Made by a program: the position numbers and the translations under genes | The notes under the pieces: model-generated | What the model was told of the DNA's origin: nothing | Seen by the model: only the letters and a program-made list of their open reading frames with translations | Database searches by the model: none | Assembly: GCF_037975245.1 (NCBI RefSeq) | Contig: NC_092577.1 | Coordinates: forward strand, 8,153,001-8,217,000 | Direction: 5' to 3' | Source: Apostichopus japonicus | Taxonomy: Eukaryota; Echinodermata; Holothuroidea; Aspidochirotida; Stichopodidae | Length of the DNA stretch: 64,000 bases | Shown here: piece after piece, positions 49,856 to 61,515 of the stretch | Numbering within the stretch: the first letter of the stretch is position 1 | How the letters are laid out: every line of letters begins with the position of its first letter

Positions 49856-51029
49856 CATACCGTCAAATTATCTCACCGATCAATTATTACTGTTTTAACT
49901 ATTAACAGAGGTTCCTCTCCATTAACTTATCCATCTTTACAACCACTCAACAAGTCAATGGTTACACACAACTCCCACGAATATACTACGTACCTTGGAA
50001 CTCCACTAATATATAACACTAAATACTCGATCCTCCTTATGAATTTATTACAATAAATGTAACTACACAACCCTTTTTTAACCCCTCCTCTCCTAAACCA
50101 TCTTTGTAATGAATTCCATTCCATGTCAGTGCTGGATTATTCAGTAGAATCTTTGCACCAGCGAAGAGAGTGTCAGGCAATCAAACCATGTTTTGTATTT
50201 AAGCGTAACTTGTAATTGCTCAAATCAAATCACTATATCGACATTTCACCAACAATGTTAACAGTCAATTCATGTAGCCCCCCCCCCTTTTTTTCTCCCT
50301 TTTTACTTAGTATCATACTCATCAAGATTTTTTTTTTATTTGACATAAAATAGTTGAAATTTATATGAGAAATACATTTCGAGAAATGCAATGGCAATTT
50401 CGAAAGAAATGTACAAGTTTTAAATAAAACGCTAATATTTTTAGATGATAAGTCGACATTTTGATCTAAATGCTGTCTAGTAGAAAGGCGAAAGTTTAAA
50501 GCAAAAGGATTTCGACATTTTACATGAAGGGAATTAAAGAAGAGGTTGAAATAAGTCGAAGAAATGTTTAGATAAAGTAGTTTAATGTTGAAAATCTCGG
50601 TTATATTACAGATGCCGATTTAAGACAAACTTGATTTTCAAGAAAAGAAAAGGATATGAAAATTTTGAAATTTGTCAGTTTTCCATGTGGGTCAAAGTAA
50701 TGACAAAATGTGTATTGTTTGCTTAATTGTGATGCCTACCCAAACCCCTACCCAACCCAATCATTTTTTCATTTTTTTAGGTACATCTTGTGGCTAATTT
50801 GTGTTTATTTCTGATTAAGTGCATGTGCATTCATTGAGGGTCTCAATCGGTAAGTTTGCCTCTCAAATCCTGAAAATGGATCAACTCTCCTGTAAGTTTT
50901 AGTACTTAGTATTGTTGGTTTATATTCCAAAATGCTCCCGATCAATTTAGGAAGGGGAATGAACCTTTAAACAACAACATTTCTAGTCAAAACTGCCAAT
51001 GAATACAAATTAATTGACGACATTTCCGA
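49856..51029. other. Intronic sequence of the NLR gene (proposed)
   Basis: No supported gene. A C/T homopolymer block lies at about 50278-50297. The two open frames at 49814-50124 run partly through the MITE and have no motif. Confidence 0.4.
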
Positions 51030-52790
51030 AATTTAAAATTGTAAGGATGACTCGTACAGTTTATTTAAAGTTATAGCACAACAAAACAGTAAGAGAGACC
51101 CCATTACAGTTAAAATTGGCGATAAACACATAGGAGATACCGACACAAAAATTAAAGAAATCAGCAAACATTTTGAAAATACTTTTAACTGCAATATCCC
51201 AAATCCCAAACCAAACGTGTTTCCAGAAAAAAAAGTAACCACGCCCATTGATGAAGATGAAATTAAACGAGCAGTCTCATCCTGAAAATAATAATTAAAC
51301 CACAGTTGGTGACAAGGTCACAGCCGAACATCTGAAATATGCCCCATGCACACACAAGCACATAGCAAACATTTTAAATAGTATAGCTGAATCAGGATCG
51401 AATCAAGATATTTCCCAATTGAAATTAAACAAGGAATCCTAACTCCTATCCAAAATACCGGGACATACTAAAGGTCCACCAGAAAACTTAAGACCAGTCA
51501 TTTTATTATCAACACTAAGGAAAATGATTTCGGTTTGTGTGGCCAAGAGGATTCGTCCGTCAATTGATGAGCATATCCTCCTTATTACCCAGAATGATTA
51601 CACTTCAGGACGTTGCACAGCTGAACTCGTCTTTGCTTTTAAAGTGCTGGCAGAAAAAGCTATAATATTAATACGTTACCCTAGTATAAACCTATTGATG
51701 CTAGATATGAGTAAGGCGTTCGACACAATTCAAATAGGATCCCTGCTAACTGACCTAGAACAGGTTCTTGACAACGACGAACTTCACCTGATATCACTGC
51801 TAATCGATAACGTCTCCTTCACCGTCAAACTAGAGGGCAATTCGGACTTCCTTTTAACACTACATTGGTTCACAACAAGGAGATAGTGCAAGCGCACTAT
51901 TTTTTATAACTTATCTAGCCAACTCTTTGAAATCAGATGATAATGATATCGATGCAGTTATCCTGCCATCTCAGTAAGCTGATCATGATTACAGCACAAC
52001 CACCAATAATTCATTTTTCACAGATGACTAACAATACGCTGATGATATCTCTTGGGAATCAACTGGTCAGCATATATTGCAATAAATCGAAAAACGAGTC
52101 CTTGAGAAACTGGCAGGAAGGATTCTGAAAATCAACTGCACAAAAATGAGAAATGTTCAATCACAAGAAATGAAAGTTGGAAGAAGTGTAAATATGTTGG
52201 AAGCTTGCTGGGGACCGAAGAAGATATTAACCGAAGAATTGGTATAACCAACGGTGCTTTCAACACACTGTCAAGTATTTCCAAAAGCAAAAACATAAGC
52301 CAAAACATTAAGCTTAGGACTTTTGAGGCTTTATTAAAGAGAATTTTCTTGTACAGTTGCGAACTGTGGGGCACAACGAAGGATCTTGATCGCAAAATTG
52401 ACACTTTTCAAAGGAGACTACTTCCTAAAATTCTCAACATTAGATGGACCAATAACAACAATTGGTTACAAACGATGAGCTCTACAATGAAACCAACCAA
52501 ACACCTTGGTCATCCATAGTCGCACATAGAAGATTGAGATTTTTCGGTCATGTAGCAAGACTCCAGGAGGACGCTCCAGCAAAGGTTGCTTTAAGAGAAA
52601 CATTGAGACACACTGCTAAACCAGTAGGAAAGCCCGTGACTACCTTGCTTGGATAAATAAAGTTGCAATTTAAGGACGTTCACATTAACAATTTCGAGGA
52701 AGCAATAAACCTAACACAAGATCGTGATACGTAGCGGAGGTTAATCACTGAGCATGTTGAATAGACGAGACTCATCATACTACTACTGAA
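51030..52790 (+). pseudogene. Decayed LINE reverse transcriptase
   Basis: Plus-strand fragments in the right order show a LINE polyprotein. The first is a pre-RT linker with ITVKIGDKHIGDTDTKIKEI and IDEDEIKRAVSS (51090-51280). Then, after several stops, come RPVILLSTLRKMISVCVAKR-type words and DYTSGRCTAELVFAF, followed by motif A LMLDMSKAFDTI (51690-51730). A second half has GAFNTLSSISKSKNIS, YSCELWGTTKDLDRKID and FQRRLLPKIL (52200-52440), then RLRFFGHVARL (about 52530) and a C-terminal LTQDRDT tail. The catalytic YADD is not clearly preserved (near 52030 an AYADDIS-like stretch is frame-broken). It lies antisense to the NLR gene inside its proposed intron. Confidence 0.75.
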
Positions 52791-53443
52791 CTAATGAACC
52801 TATATGTTCAGACTATATGTGGCGAAAGTGTTGATGGTGTTGCTGTGGAGTAGTTGAATGCATATCCATGTAGGGGGTTGTGGGGTCCTCCGACTGAAAC
52901 AATTCTGGGGCGTAGTTAGACTATAATTTTTTTTCTAAACTTAACGTTGTGCTAAAGAATACTAGTGTGAAGTTTGAAAACTGTACTGACCGATGTTAAA
53001 ATCACAATTGCATAATTGCATGAAAAATCAGAAAATAAAGTCTTGCTCGTCCAGTTATTCGGTAAAAAGCCTTTGGGTGGACAGGTTGCCAAACCAGTTA
53101 TTATTCCTATATACAATGATGCCTGACAAAGAGGTACACATTATAGCATGTTACCTTCATGTAACCATGTACCACATTTTAATAACAGATGTATAGGTTA
53201 TCTTCTACTTGAAATTGGTTTCCAGGACTAGGAGATTGAGACCCTTTCTCAACCTCATGTTTAATATAGGATTTCAATTGGGAGGGGGGGGGGTGGGAGC
53301 AGATCCCAACTGACTTAGGTAGGGCCTACACTATTATGGAAAGGCCAGAGTGGAAAGAAGAATTTAAAAACGGAGGAGGTGTGGTCGTTGGCTTGTTGAA
53401 GGCAACCTCAGTAGCCCCGTCCCCTGATTTTTTTTTTTTTTTG
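52791..53443. other. Intronic sequence, no supported exon
   Basis: The only notable items are a poly-G tract at about 53282-53291 and a T-run just before 53443. Confidence 0.4.
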
Positions 53444-53469
53444 AGCAGCTGCAACTCCTACCAGTCTAA
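53444..53469 (-). pseudogene. 26-bp scrap of NLR coding sequence
   Basis: AGCAGCTGCAACTCCTACCA and the six bases after it match 60302-60327 of the NACHT exon with one mismatch (25 of 26). On the minus strand it reads RLVGVAAA against RLVEVAAA. The sequence on either side is unrelated. It lies next to a T-run. Confidence 0.5.
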
Positions 53470-54576
53470 TGTTAACGTGTGCACTTCGAGGAATAATTAG
53501 ACTACCATCTTGGTCTAAAAATGGTTCCATACACCATGCAGCTTTGCCTATGAACAATGTTTTGTAAAGTCGTAAGTAGGGTTGGGGAAGGGGTGTACAC
53601 CCGTAGCAGTGGCCTTCTTTTCAGCTGAATTTAACAAGTGTATAATTTGGAAATTTTCTGATAAATGTTGAAATACCAAAATACTTTCATCTCGTCATTT
53701 CAAAAGTTTTAGAAGTGATAAAATATTGACTTATTTGCAAGCTTGTAGTAAAGCAATATCCTGAAAAATGCTTAAGATGTCTGATTATCTTTCTGTCATG
53801 ATGACACTTGTAGTGACGCAATACTATAACGATAGATTTCGCTAGTCGATAGTACGCATTTTCCTTGGAACTTTCACTCGCCTCTTATCTTTGCTGTACT
53901 GGAAAGTCACGACCATCATATTTGTTCTCATTATTTGCATATTGCGAATTCATATTGTATTTCTTTGTGTTAGACCCCTTTTTATATAATATATAATTAT
54001 AATATAATAAAAATATGTTGTGACTAGTCAAGAGGCCGTCTACATTGTAATTTGGTGAGTTGCAGTGTAATAACTTATTAGTATTTTTTTTTTCTTTTCC
54101 ATAAAACCTTTACGACCCACATCACGGAAACACTTTCAAGCTGCTGTACAGGATTCTATGAACGCATCATTACCAGACAATTATCGAGGTGCCAATGATG
54201 AATTTATATTTTGCAGCATATAAGTCCTCACTTTTAGTATAACTAAAACTGTCTGCATAACAAGTTAATCTTTGTGTGCATAGTCCCGTTTTGGGTTTAA
54301 GTTTCAATATGAATAATTTTGCTAAAGATGATGATGTTAAAGAGAATCACTAGAATTAATAGAATCACTTGTCAAATGTTACTTTTGTTGAACTATATTT
54401 TTGAATGACATATCATTTCCCTAGACCCCTGCAGGGGCTTTGCCCCTGGACCCAGACGACAACGTCTTTGCGCCAAGGCGCTCGCGGATATCTTCAGTTT
54501 TATCCGTGTTTATTCATTAATGTACCCCCTTCCCCGGCCTCCCCTCTTTTCGGATTGACGGTCTTGATCAAAGTAT

Positions 54577-57500
54577 TACACTCTTAAAAATACCTAGTCA
54601 TTTTTAACTAGAATCTAGTCAAATTTGACCAGATTACCATGTAAAATATGACTTTATGAGATCCTCGTCATTTTGACTAGAGACATCTGGTCATTTTAAG
54701 TGACTAGAAAACCTGGTTCTAAATTGACCAGGAACATCTCATCATTTTGACTACATACTAGTCAAAATTGACTAGATCATTGCCTTCTTAAATAGGCCTT
54801 TGAGGCCGGTGTTTTTTCACTTGACTCTAAAAAATAGTCAGGGGCAGACCTATAAAATCGGGTAAATTTATATATAAGGAAAGCAAGACCCATCAATGCA
54901 GACATTCTAAATGCCATTGGAATTTAAAATGAAATACTATACTGTATCCAGAATTAATGTTGAATGAAGTTCATAAAACGAACAAGCACATTTTGTGGCT
55001 CCATTTTCAGTTAGGCGCATGATTCCAGTCAACTATGGTAAGATATACACAGCGTTCAAAGATGCTATCATTACATTTAATGTGATAGTTAGTATATGTT
55101 TTTGGTTTTTCTCTAAAGGTTTAATGGCCTGCTGCAAATTTACATATCAAGCGGTCCTGTTAAGGAGGGGGGGGGGCACAAAAATGCTACGACATGATGG
55201 GTTATGTACACATACAACAAATTTCACATTTCGAGTCTGAAATGAATTTTTCTAAACCATTTAAAATTTATTAAGATTCTGCTGGATCTTGGTCAGTCTG
55301 AATAACATTTGTAAATTTTGAAATACTGTTCCATTTATATAATATTTCTTAATATTATTTCAAACATATTTAACTAAGTTGAAATTATTGCACAAATCAC
55401 ATGAACCTCCAAAATATTAGACGATTCCAAGCTCGTCAAAACCAAGTGAAGTTTCTGAAGTATGATGGCCTGTAAAGTATTTGGTCTTGGGTATCATTAA
55501 AAGAAGAAAATGGGCTCAACCAGCTCCTCTATTAGAATTATATTTTGGTTTTGTAAGGTCTTTACAAAAAAATATATTTTGAGCAAACTCAGTCATACAA
55601 ATTTCATGCTGGCCCACAAAAACCAAATAATATAAGGAAAGCATTCCAACATTAATGCTTTCAGTCAATACTATAAACATGAATCGTAAGCACCCTCTTT
55701 TACATCTCATTTGAAGTTTCCGCACTGCATGATACAAAATTCTTGAGGGCCAAGACACTTGGTGTTGACCTTAGCCTTCCCTTCCCTTCGCCCAGCCTGT
55801 AAATGTTCTTTTGAATGAAATCCCACACGTTATTACACTCCCAAGGGTAGTTAAGGTCCAATACATAAAACACTTTGAAACATAGATCAACTGCCTTGAT
55901 AAGAGAACTAGCTGGTATTGCCATCCTTTCTACTATCACAAACTGTTGTTATGGGTTCCTTCTGTTCTCTCCAATGATCAGAATAAATGGTTGCGTCTGG
56001 CTAACCTTAGCCAGGAACTCTGGCAAGTTGGTTCCAATCTGCAGTGATGAAATAGTGAAAACAATAAACAAGATATGCAGTCAGTGATAGTTGTGAATTT
56101 TTTCTCACATGCAAAGCAAAGGGTAAAGGCAAGAAATCTGATCCCATTTTTTAAATTCATATTACTGACTTTGAAACTGAAATGTAAGTCCATTAATAGA
56201 TATCCTATACTGTAGATACTTCAAGTCACACTTTTTTCAGGTCAGGTATGCTTGATGTATTTTCAAATCTATACCAACTGAAACTTGTATTTAATAAAAA
56301 AAAATCTTTTGTAATTATAGCAAGAAAACAAGTTTTGACAATTTGATTTTCAAACTTAGTCACAACTATATTTTTTATTCAGACTTGATTGTCCAAATAC
56401 CTGTGGACTTTGCAAGTTCATGAAAACCTTTCCTTCTTCATACAATATCCATGGAAATCTATCTTAACACAAAGTCCATCATAGAGCATCTCCCGACCAG
56501 GTTTCAGTTTGGGGGGAGTTTGGACACACACATTCACACAAATGACACATCAAACTTTTCTTCCCTTAACTTGGAATTGTACTTCTGATTAGTTACCGTC
56601 ACCCCTAGTACATCTTTCAACGCACAAGTTCATGTAGTATTTGTTCCAGTTCTAAGAAAATGGGATAAGTGATTTAATGTAGTTACCTGTACACATTGCA
56701 CAAAATACTGCATTGCCTCTGCCAAAGTTGCTTTCAGCTTCTTCTTCTTCTTTCCGACTCCATCACACTTAGTTCCCGCAGGAAACAGAAGTGGAAGTAC
56801 TTGCAATGCCACTGAAAGCTTCTCCTCGTCTGAAATTTGCAAAACAAAGTACATACAACTGTAGTTAGCTTCAAACATGCAACGTAAAATGTTATCAACT
56901 GTTTAAACTAACTCAAATTGCAGTGGTAATTCAAAGCCAGGCATACACATAGAGTGCCTACAAATAGTGCAGCGCATGAAGCACTTTCACATTGCACTGA
57001 CACGCGTACCTAGCCTCGTGCAAAACTTGGGGAGGGTGTTAAAAGCTTAAGAAAAACCACAATTTGGTCAGCAAATAGCTGAAATAGCTTCAAGCTCATG
57101 AAATACATAATTCTGCTTGACTGCAAAAAGTTTAGGTGGCCTGCTGTATCGTTGCTAGTAATATATGAAGGTGCGTCAATTACGAGGGTGCGTCAATTAT
57201 GAAGCCTTTACTATACTAGCAATAATAATAATAATAATAAATTACACTTATATCGCGTTTAATACAGTACAGCGTTTCAAAGCACTTACTAGTAGTAGTA
57301 CTAGGCCTACTCAGTACTAGTACAACTATGCCTAAGCTAGTACTACTACGTACTACAGACAACTATACTAGCCTATAAGGACACAGATTGACAGAGAAGA
57401 GTTATTTGACACAAAATCGTGACAATTTATTAGCCATACATCCCAGGAACGAACTTCGATGGCATAAGGTAAAAGAGCCGTGAGGTTACAATTAAATCCG

Positions 57501-58166
57501 TGGCTTCAATTCACGAAATTTTGGAGCACCCTACTACTTACTAGGCCTAGATATAACTATAAGTTATAACTTAGGCCGAGCCGGACAGCGTAGGCACTTA
57601 GTGCGTTAGTAAACCAAACGACAGTAGCCTAAACACACCCTGGAACAAAATGCACACAATTTGAACTGATGTTACCTAGTAATAGTAACGTTAAGCCTAG
57701 TCTACATGACTTCAACGGGTGTACGTTATACCGGCTATCCTCATTGCATGAACGAACGGACGTTGACAGAATGTTGCCTTTGCAGGATACTAAGCACATT
57801 TTATAGCATATTGTAGCACTCACCTTTAAATGCGTCGATGTATTTTGTTAACCCCAATTTCGTAAGTGTTTTTTAAACAAAATGGTCCTCGTTTTTGTCC
57901 ATCTTAGTGTAGTAGTCTAGAGCAGTGGTTGCGCGCCGCAAAGAATGTCAAAGACAAACGTCTGAATTCCACAGGCAATGCGCAAACTCAGCTGTAACTA
58001 TGGATACCTTGTCACTTGTTAGCTGATATGATCCGAAACTGGTTAAATTAACTATGATCAGAGTGACCGTAACGAGAATATCTAATCAAGCCGACCCTTT
58101 TCTAGTTAAAACTATTTTGACTAGACTTTCTGGTCGGAAAAATGACTAGGTCGTTTTAAGAGTGTA
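54577..58166. mobile_element. TIR-bounded 3.6-kb element with CTAGTCA subterminal repeats
   Basis: The left end TACACTCTTAAAA.TACCTAGTCATTTTT and the right end (read on the minus strand) TACACTCTTAAAACGACCTAGTCATTTTT match for about 30 bp and share further CTAGTCAAA-type words for another 30-40 bp. The left subterminal region (54590-54840) has about nine copies of (T)GACTAG/CTAGTCA in both orientations, a pattern of transposase binding sites. The interior holds a decayed SAM-domain gene on the minus strand. The flanks do not give a clear target duplication (AGTAT against GTTAT), so the superfamily remains open. It interrupts the proposed NLR intron. Confidence 0.7.
55700..57902 (-). pseudogene. 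SAM-domain-like gene carried by the 3.6-kb element, three exons, disabled
   Basis: Exon 1 (57902-57824, donor AAAG|GTGAGT) opens MDKNEDHFV, meets a TAA at 57875-57873, then continues in frame KTLTKLGLTKYIDAFK, the first helices of a sterile alpha motif. Exon 2 (56829-56687, acceptor AATTTCAG, donor CAG|GTAACT) reads DEEKLSVALQVLPLLFPAG, a lysine run, then ATLAEAMQYFVQCVQ. Exon 3 (56038-55700, acceptor ACTGCAG) reads IGTNLPEFLAKVSQTQPFIL, has a TAA in NP*QQFVIV, then SLIKAVDLCFKVFYVLDLNY, YPWECNNVWDFIQKNIYRLG and SPSVLALKNF before its stop. The phases join (1/1 and 0/0). The SAM second half is missing, so an exon may be lost. Exon 3 resembles the C-terminal domain of the SAMD3-like proteins common in fish and invertebrates (from memory). 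Its role in the element is unknown. Confidence 0.6.
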
Positions 58167-59938
58167 GTTATTTTAGCTTAAAATCAGCTAAAAAAAGGAA
58201 CGTTAAGCAGTACATTTGATAGCTATCCGTTGTTACCGTACTTCATCGTTTAAGGATAAAAATAATATAATTTACTGCTGTAACCTAATATATTAATATA
58301 TTAGAATAATAATGAATGGCAATGCTCTACTTATTTTGCCAAATGGTTTCTTAGTTAGTTTTACCTTTACCTATTATATTATGTGGTCTGACCGAATGAC
58401 GTTATGTGGGCCTACTTTGTTTGTAATGGGTCAAAATACTTAATGGAAATTTAGAAAAAACGTGCTAATCTTTAAAATTGAATGACTTCTCACATCACTT
58501 TGCAATACGAAGCTATTAAAAAACGGTTGTTTATTCTGAATGAAACATTCCTTCTCCTCCACTGTCTATAGGTAGGGATTGCTAGGGTGTAATGGACCTT
58601 CGATTTTATTGACTGCTTTGGTGGTCTTCTACATATCTGGTACTGTTATGGTTGAATCTTAATTTGTTCTTGATTGATAAAATTGTTTACATGGCTCTGC
58701 AGATCAAAGTATTTAATTTTGTTTAATTCTTCGTCTTAAACTTTGTTCCTAATATCAAAGATCGAGTCATATTTCAAAACTTATTAATACATGATAATAA
58801 AAATAGTATAGTATAGTCTATCTTAGATATAATAGTAATGCTATATCTCATTCTGTAAACATTTCAAATTCTATTTATCTTATAAAAGGAATAGATTAAT
58901 ATATTAACTAAGGGTCCCACCCAACCTCAACTACCACTCTGCCTATATGTAATTCCTCTGTATTGATTACAATGGTATAATGGGTCTTCTTCCAACTATT
59001 TCTAACAATCTGGTGTTACCATCATCCACCTTTATAGAACAAGACAAATTTAACATAATATGTCACTTTTGTTCACGAGAGTAACACCAAGCATGTTGAC
59101 CAGACAAACACTTTGAGGATGTGCAATAAGTAGAATAAACCATTACATAAATATAAATAAGAGCTGAAAAAAAGATTGAGGAGTATGGTAAAATGAGTGA
59201 TATTCCAAGATTTGGTCTGCTGCAAATGCAGCCTGTATGTATAATATATGTATATATTTTGTACCTGCAGTGGTAACGAACACCTGAGCCAATACAACAT
59301 GATATGTTATCTTCGTGGGGCGAGGGGAAGGGGGGGGGCTAATTGAAATTATTTACAAATTTCACTTGTAACGGCGATAAGAACCTGAATATGGATGTAA
59401 TACTCAAACTTCGCAATGTGTTACTTTAATCATGAACTTAAACTTACTTATATCACACAATTCACAGTATTTATTTAGCTTTCAAGAAATGGACAGAAAC
59501 ATTATTTAACATATTGTTGCCTTGTTCGATCCCTCCCTTGTCACCTTATATTTCGTAAATTTCGTTATGATTGGTGGAATTGGAAACAAAACTTAACAGA
59601 AACCTGTAAAATAGGTCAAATAACTGCATGAATTAGAACACTCAGTGCTTCAAATACGATGTTTTTCGTATCATTTTAAACTAACGATCTGTCATTTACT
59701 AAGTGACAACGCCCTGCTGGTAAAAGGAAGTATTTGGTATTGTTGTTAATGTTATGTTGGTATTTCTCTTTACTGTTCTATACATTATATATTCAGCACA
59801 CATTTCCACCATAATTCCATCACGTGAAGAGAGCAGGAAATATGCTATTAGGAATCTTACGTTTGGTTTTCATTTGTCAGAGTGTGTTTACTCTAATTGA
59901 ATATGTGTCAAAGCTACAATGACATTCGGCTAAAATGT
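58167..59938. other. Intronic sequence of the NLR gene (proposed)
   Basis: AT-rich with no supported exon. A poly-G tract lies at about 59324-59338. Confidence 0.4.
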
Positions 59939-59992
59939 CTAACAACCCAATCTATGAAACGAGTAAAATATTAATTTATTATTAATACTTAC

Positions 59993-61515
59993 GTCATATC
60001 TGGCACCAATCTCCAGTAGCTGTATGGTAGATCTCTGTAGAAGTCTACTGTATGACTTTCCATTGATGTACACATGACTTGAACACAGATCCCTGACGGT
60101 GTCCTTGATTCCATCTACCTCACCAGTTTGTTCCAGAATGCAGAGGATGGCAAACTTATCACCGTCTTTCCTGCTCTTCAAGTATTCTATTATTCTCTTC
60201 CCAACAGCTGGGCTAATCCCACAGGTGAATCGATAGAGGTACTGAAGATTAAATGGATCCACTTTATCAAGAACATTCTTCAGCTCAGATACATTTCCTG
60301 TAGCAGCTGCAACTTCTACCAGTCTAAAACACGCAAACCATTCACAGAATAGTTGATGGTAGAACCTTAAGTCAGTCCTGGTCTGTATGTCTGCAGTAGA
60401 AATATGTTCGTTTGTCTCAGCAGACACTTCTTCCTCTACCAAGATACCAACTGCAATATAATGTTGACAAAACCCTTGACCTAGTCGTGTACAGAGTCCA
60501 TCCTTACGCCATGATAGCTGTTTGTTTTCACCGCAGAGACCTTCAAATGCTACTTTACTCAGTTCTTCGTGTTCACTTTCATGTTCGCTCATGTGTTCCT
60601 TTGCGTGTTGGTCCAGTGATTTGTTTCTCTTGTGACTATGGAAACATTTAATCATGTAGCGAAAGAAACCGGTAACTGACTTAAATTTCTGAAAATGTGT
60701 CTTTTCGTGGGTCATGTGAGAAAACATTGCAAATAGGAGAGGTACTTGACATAGGTCATCCAAAATCGGGTTTGCTTTCAAATCGTGCTTAATTTTATCA
60801 ACACTTTCTTCGTCTTCCCCAGTAACAGCCTTGCGAATGTACTGTTCACGTGCTTTTTCGTCAAAGCCAACTAATCTAACATATTTTGTGTTTGATTTAT
60901 CATAGCTCTTCGGAAGATATCTGGTTGTCAGAGTAACGTCAATATTCCCAAACAGATTGCTGGTAATGATACGTCCAACGTCACTTCCGGTAGCACCATC
61001 CCTATCAGGAAACTCATCATACCCGTCCAGGAGTACCTTAACAGAGGAACAACTCTCAATGATATTTTTAATATCAGAAGATTTGATTCGAGGATCGTTT
61101 GGTGCTAAGAACAGTTTAATTGCTTGATATATAGATATCTTGCTGTTCAGCTGCCTCAACCGGAGAAGAATTAGAATCTCTACGTCTTTAAAGGGTGAAT
61201 CCTTTACACCGTTGCACCAATCATAGGCGAGCTGTAGGGTCACTGTTGACTTACCATACCCGGCTTCTGCTTCTATGATGCGCCGTTTGGCGTTCATACG
61301 AGGGTCTGTGAAGATATCTTTGTACGAGCCCACACGTACCCATGGTCCTTCTTTCTCCTTCCTCGCTCCTTCAACAATGTAGATCTCTGTACCGCCCTCA
61401 ACAAATACCTTGTCAACACAATATAGTCTGTCCTTGATGTACGGTATGGGCTGGATTGCGTCATATTGTAGTTTATACCTGCTCTTCAGAGAACTGATGA
61501 GTATGGCTTTTTTGT
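59993..61515 (-). CDS. NACHT-domain exon of an NLR-type receptor
   Basis: The exon starts after a strong acceptor (CATTTTTTTTTCTAG, first base 61515) and ends TATGAC|GTAAGT (59993), so 1,523 nt and about 508 codons, phase 1 in and phase 0 out. Counting from the exon's first residue, Walker A is at about 83-91 (AEAGYGKST, the usual first Gly being Ala), Walker B at 160-169 (KVLLDGYDEF) and a sensor-like TLTTRY at 195-200. A winged-helix/HD2-type region with FYHQLFCEWFACFRLVEVAA follows. These define a STAND-class NACHT NTPase of the kind used in cytosolic innate immune receptors. The 62 upstream codons that are open are intron read-through. The N-terminal effector exon (Death/CARD/DED) is not in view. 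The LRR exon at 47873 is the likely next coding exon. No break is seen in the exon. Confidence 0.88.

Noticed and set aside
57200-57380. TAGTAGTACTAG / AGGCCTA palindromic words and an (AAT)n run
   Set aside because: Simple-sequence drift with no regular unit; it lies inside the 3.6-kb element and adds nothing to its structure.
59939-59992. 17-residue extension of the NACHT frame
   Set aside because: It lies beyond a consensus GTAAGT donor, so it is intron read-through.
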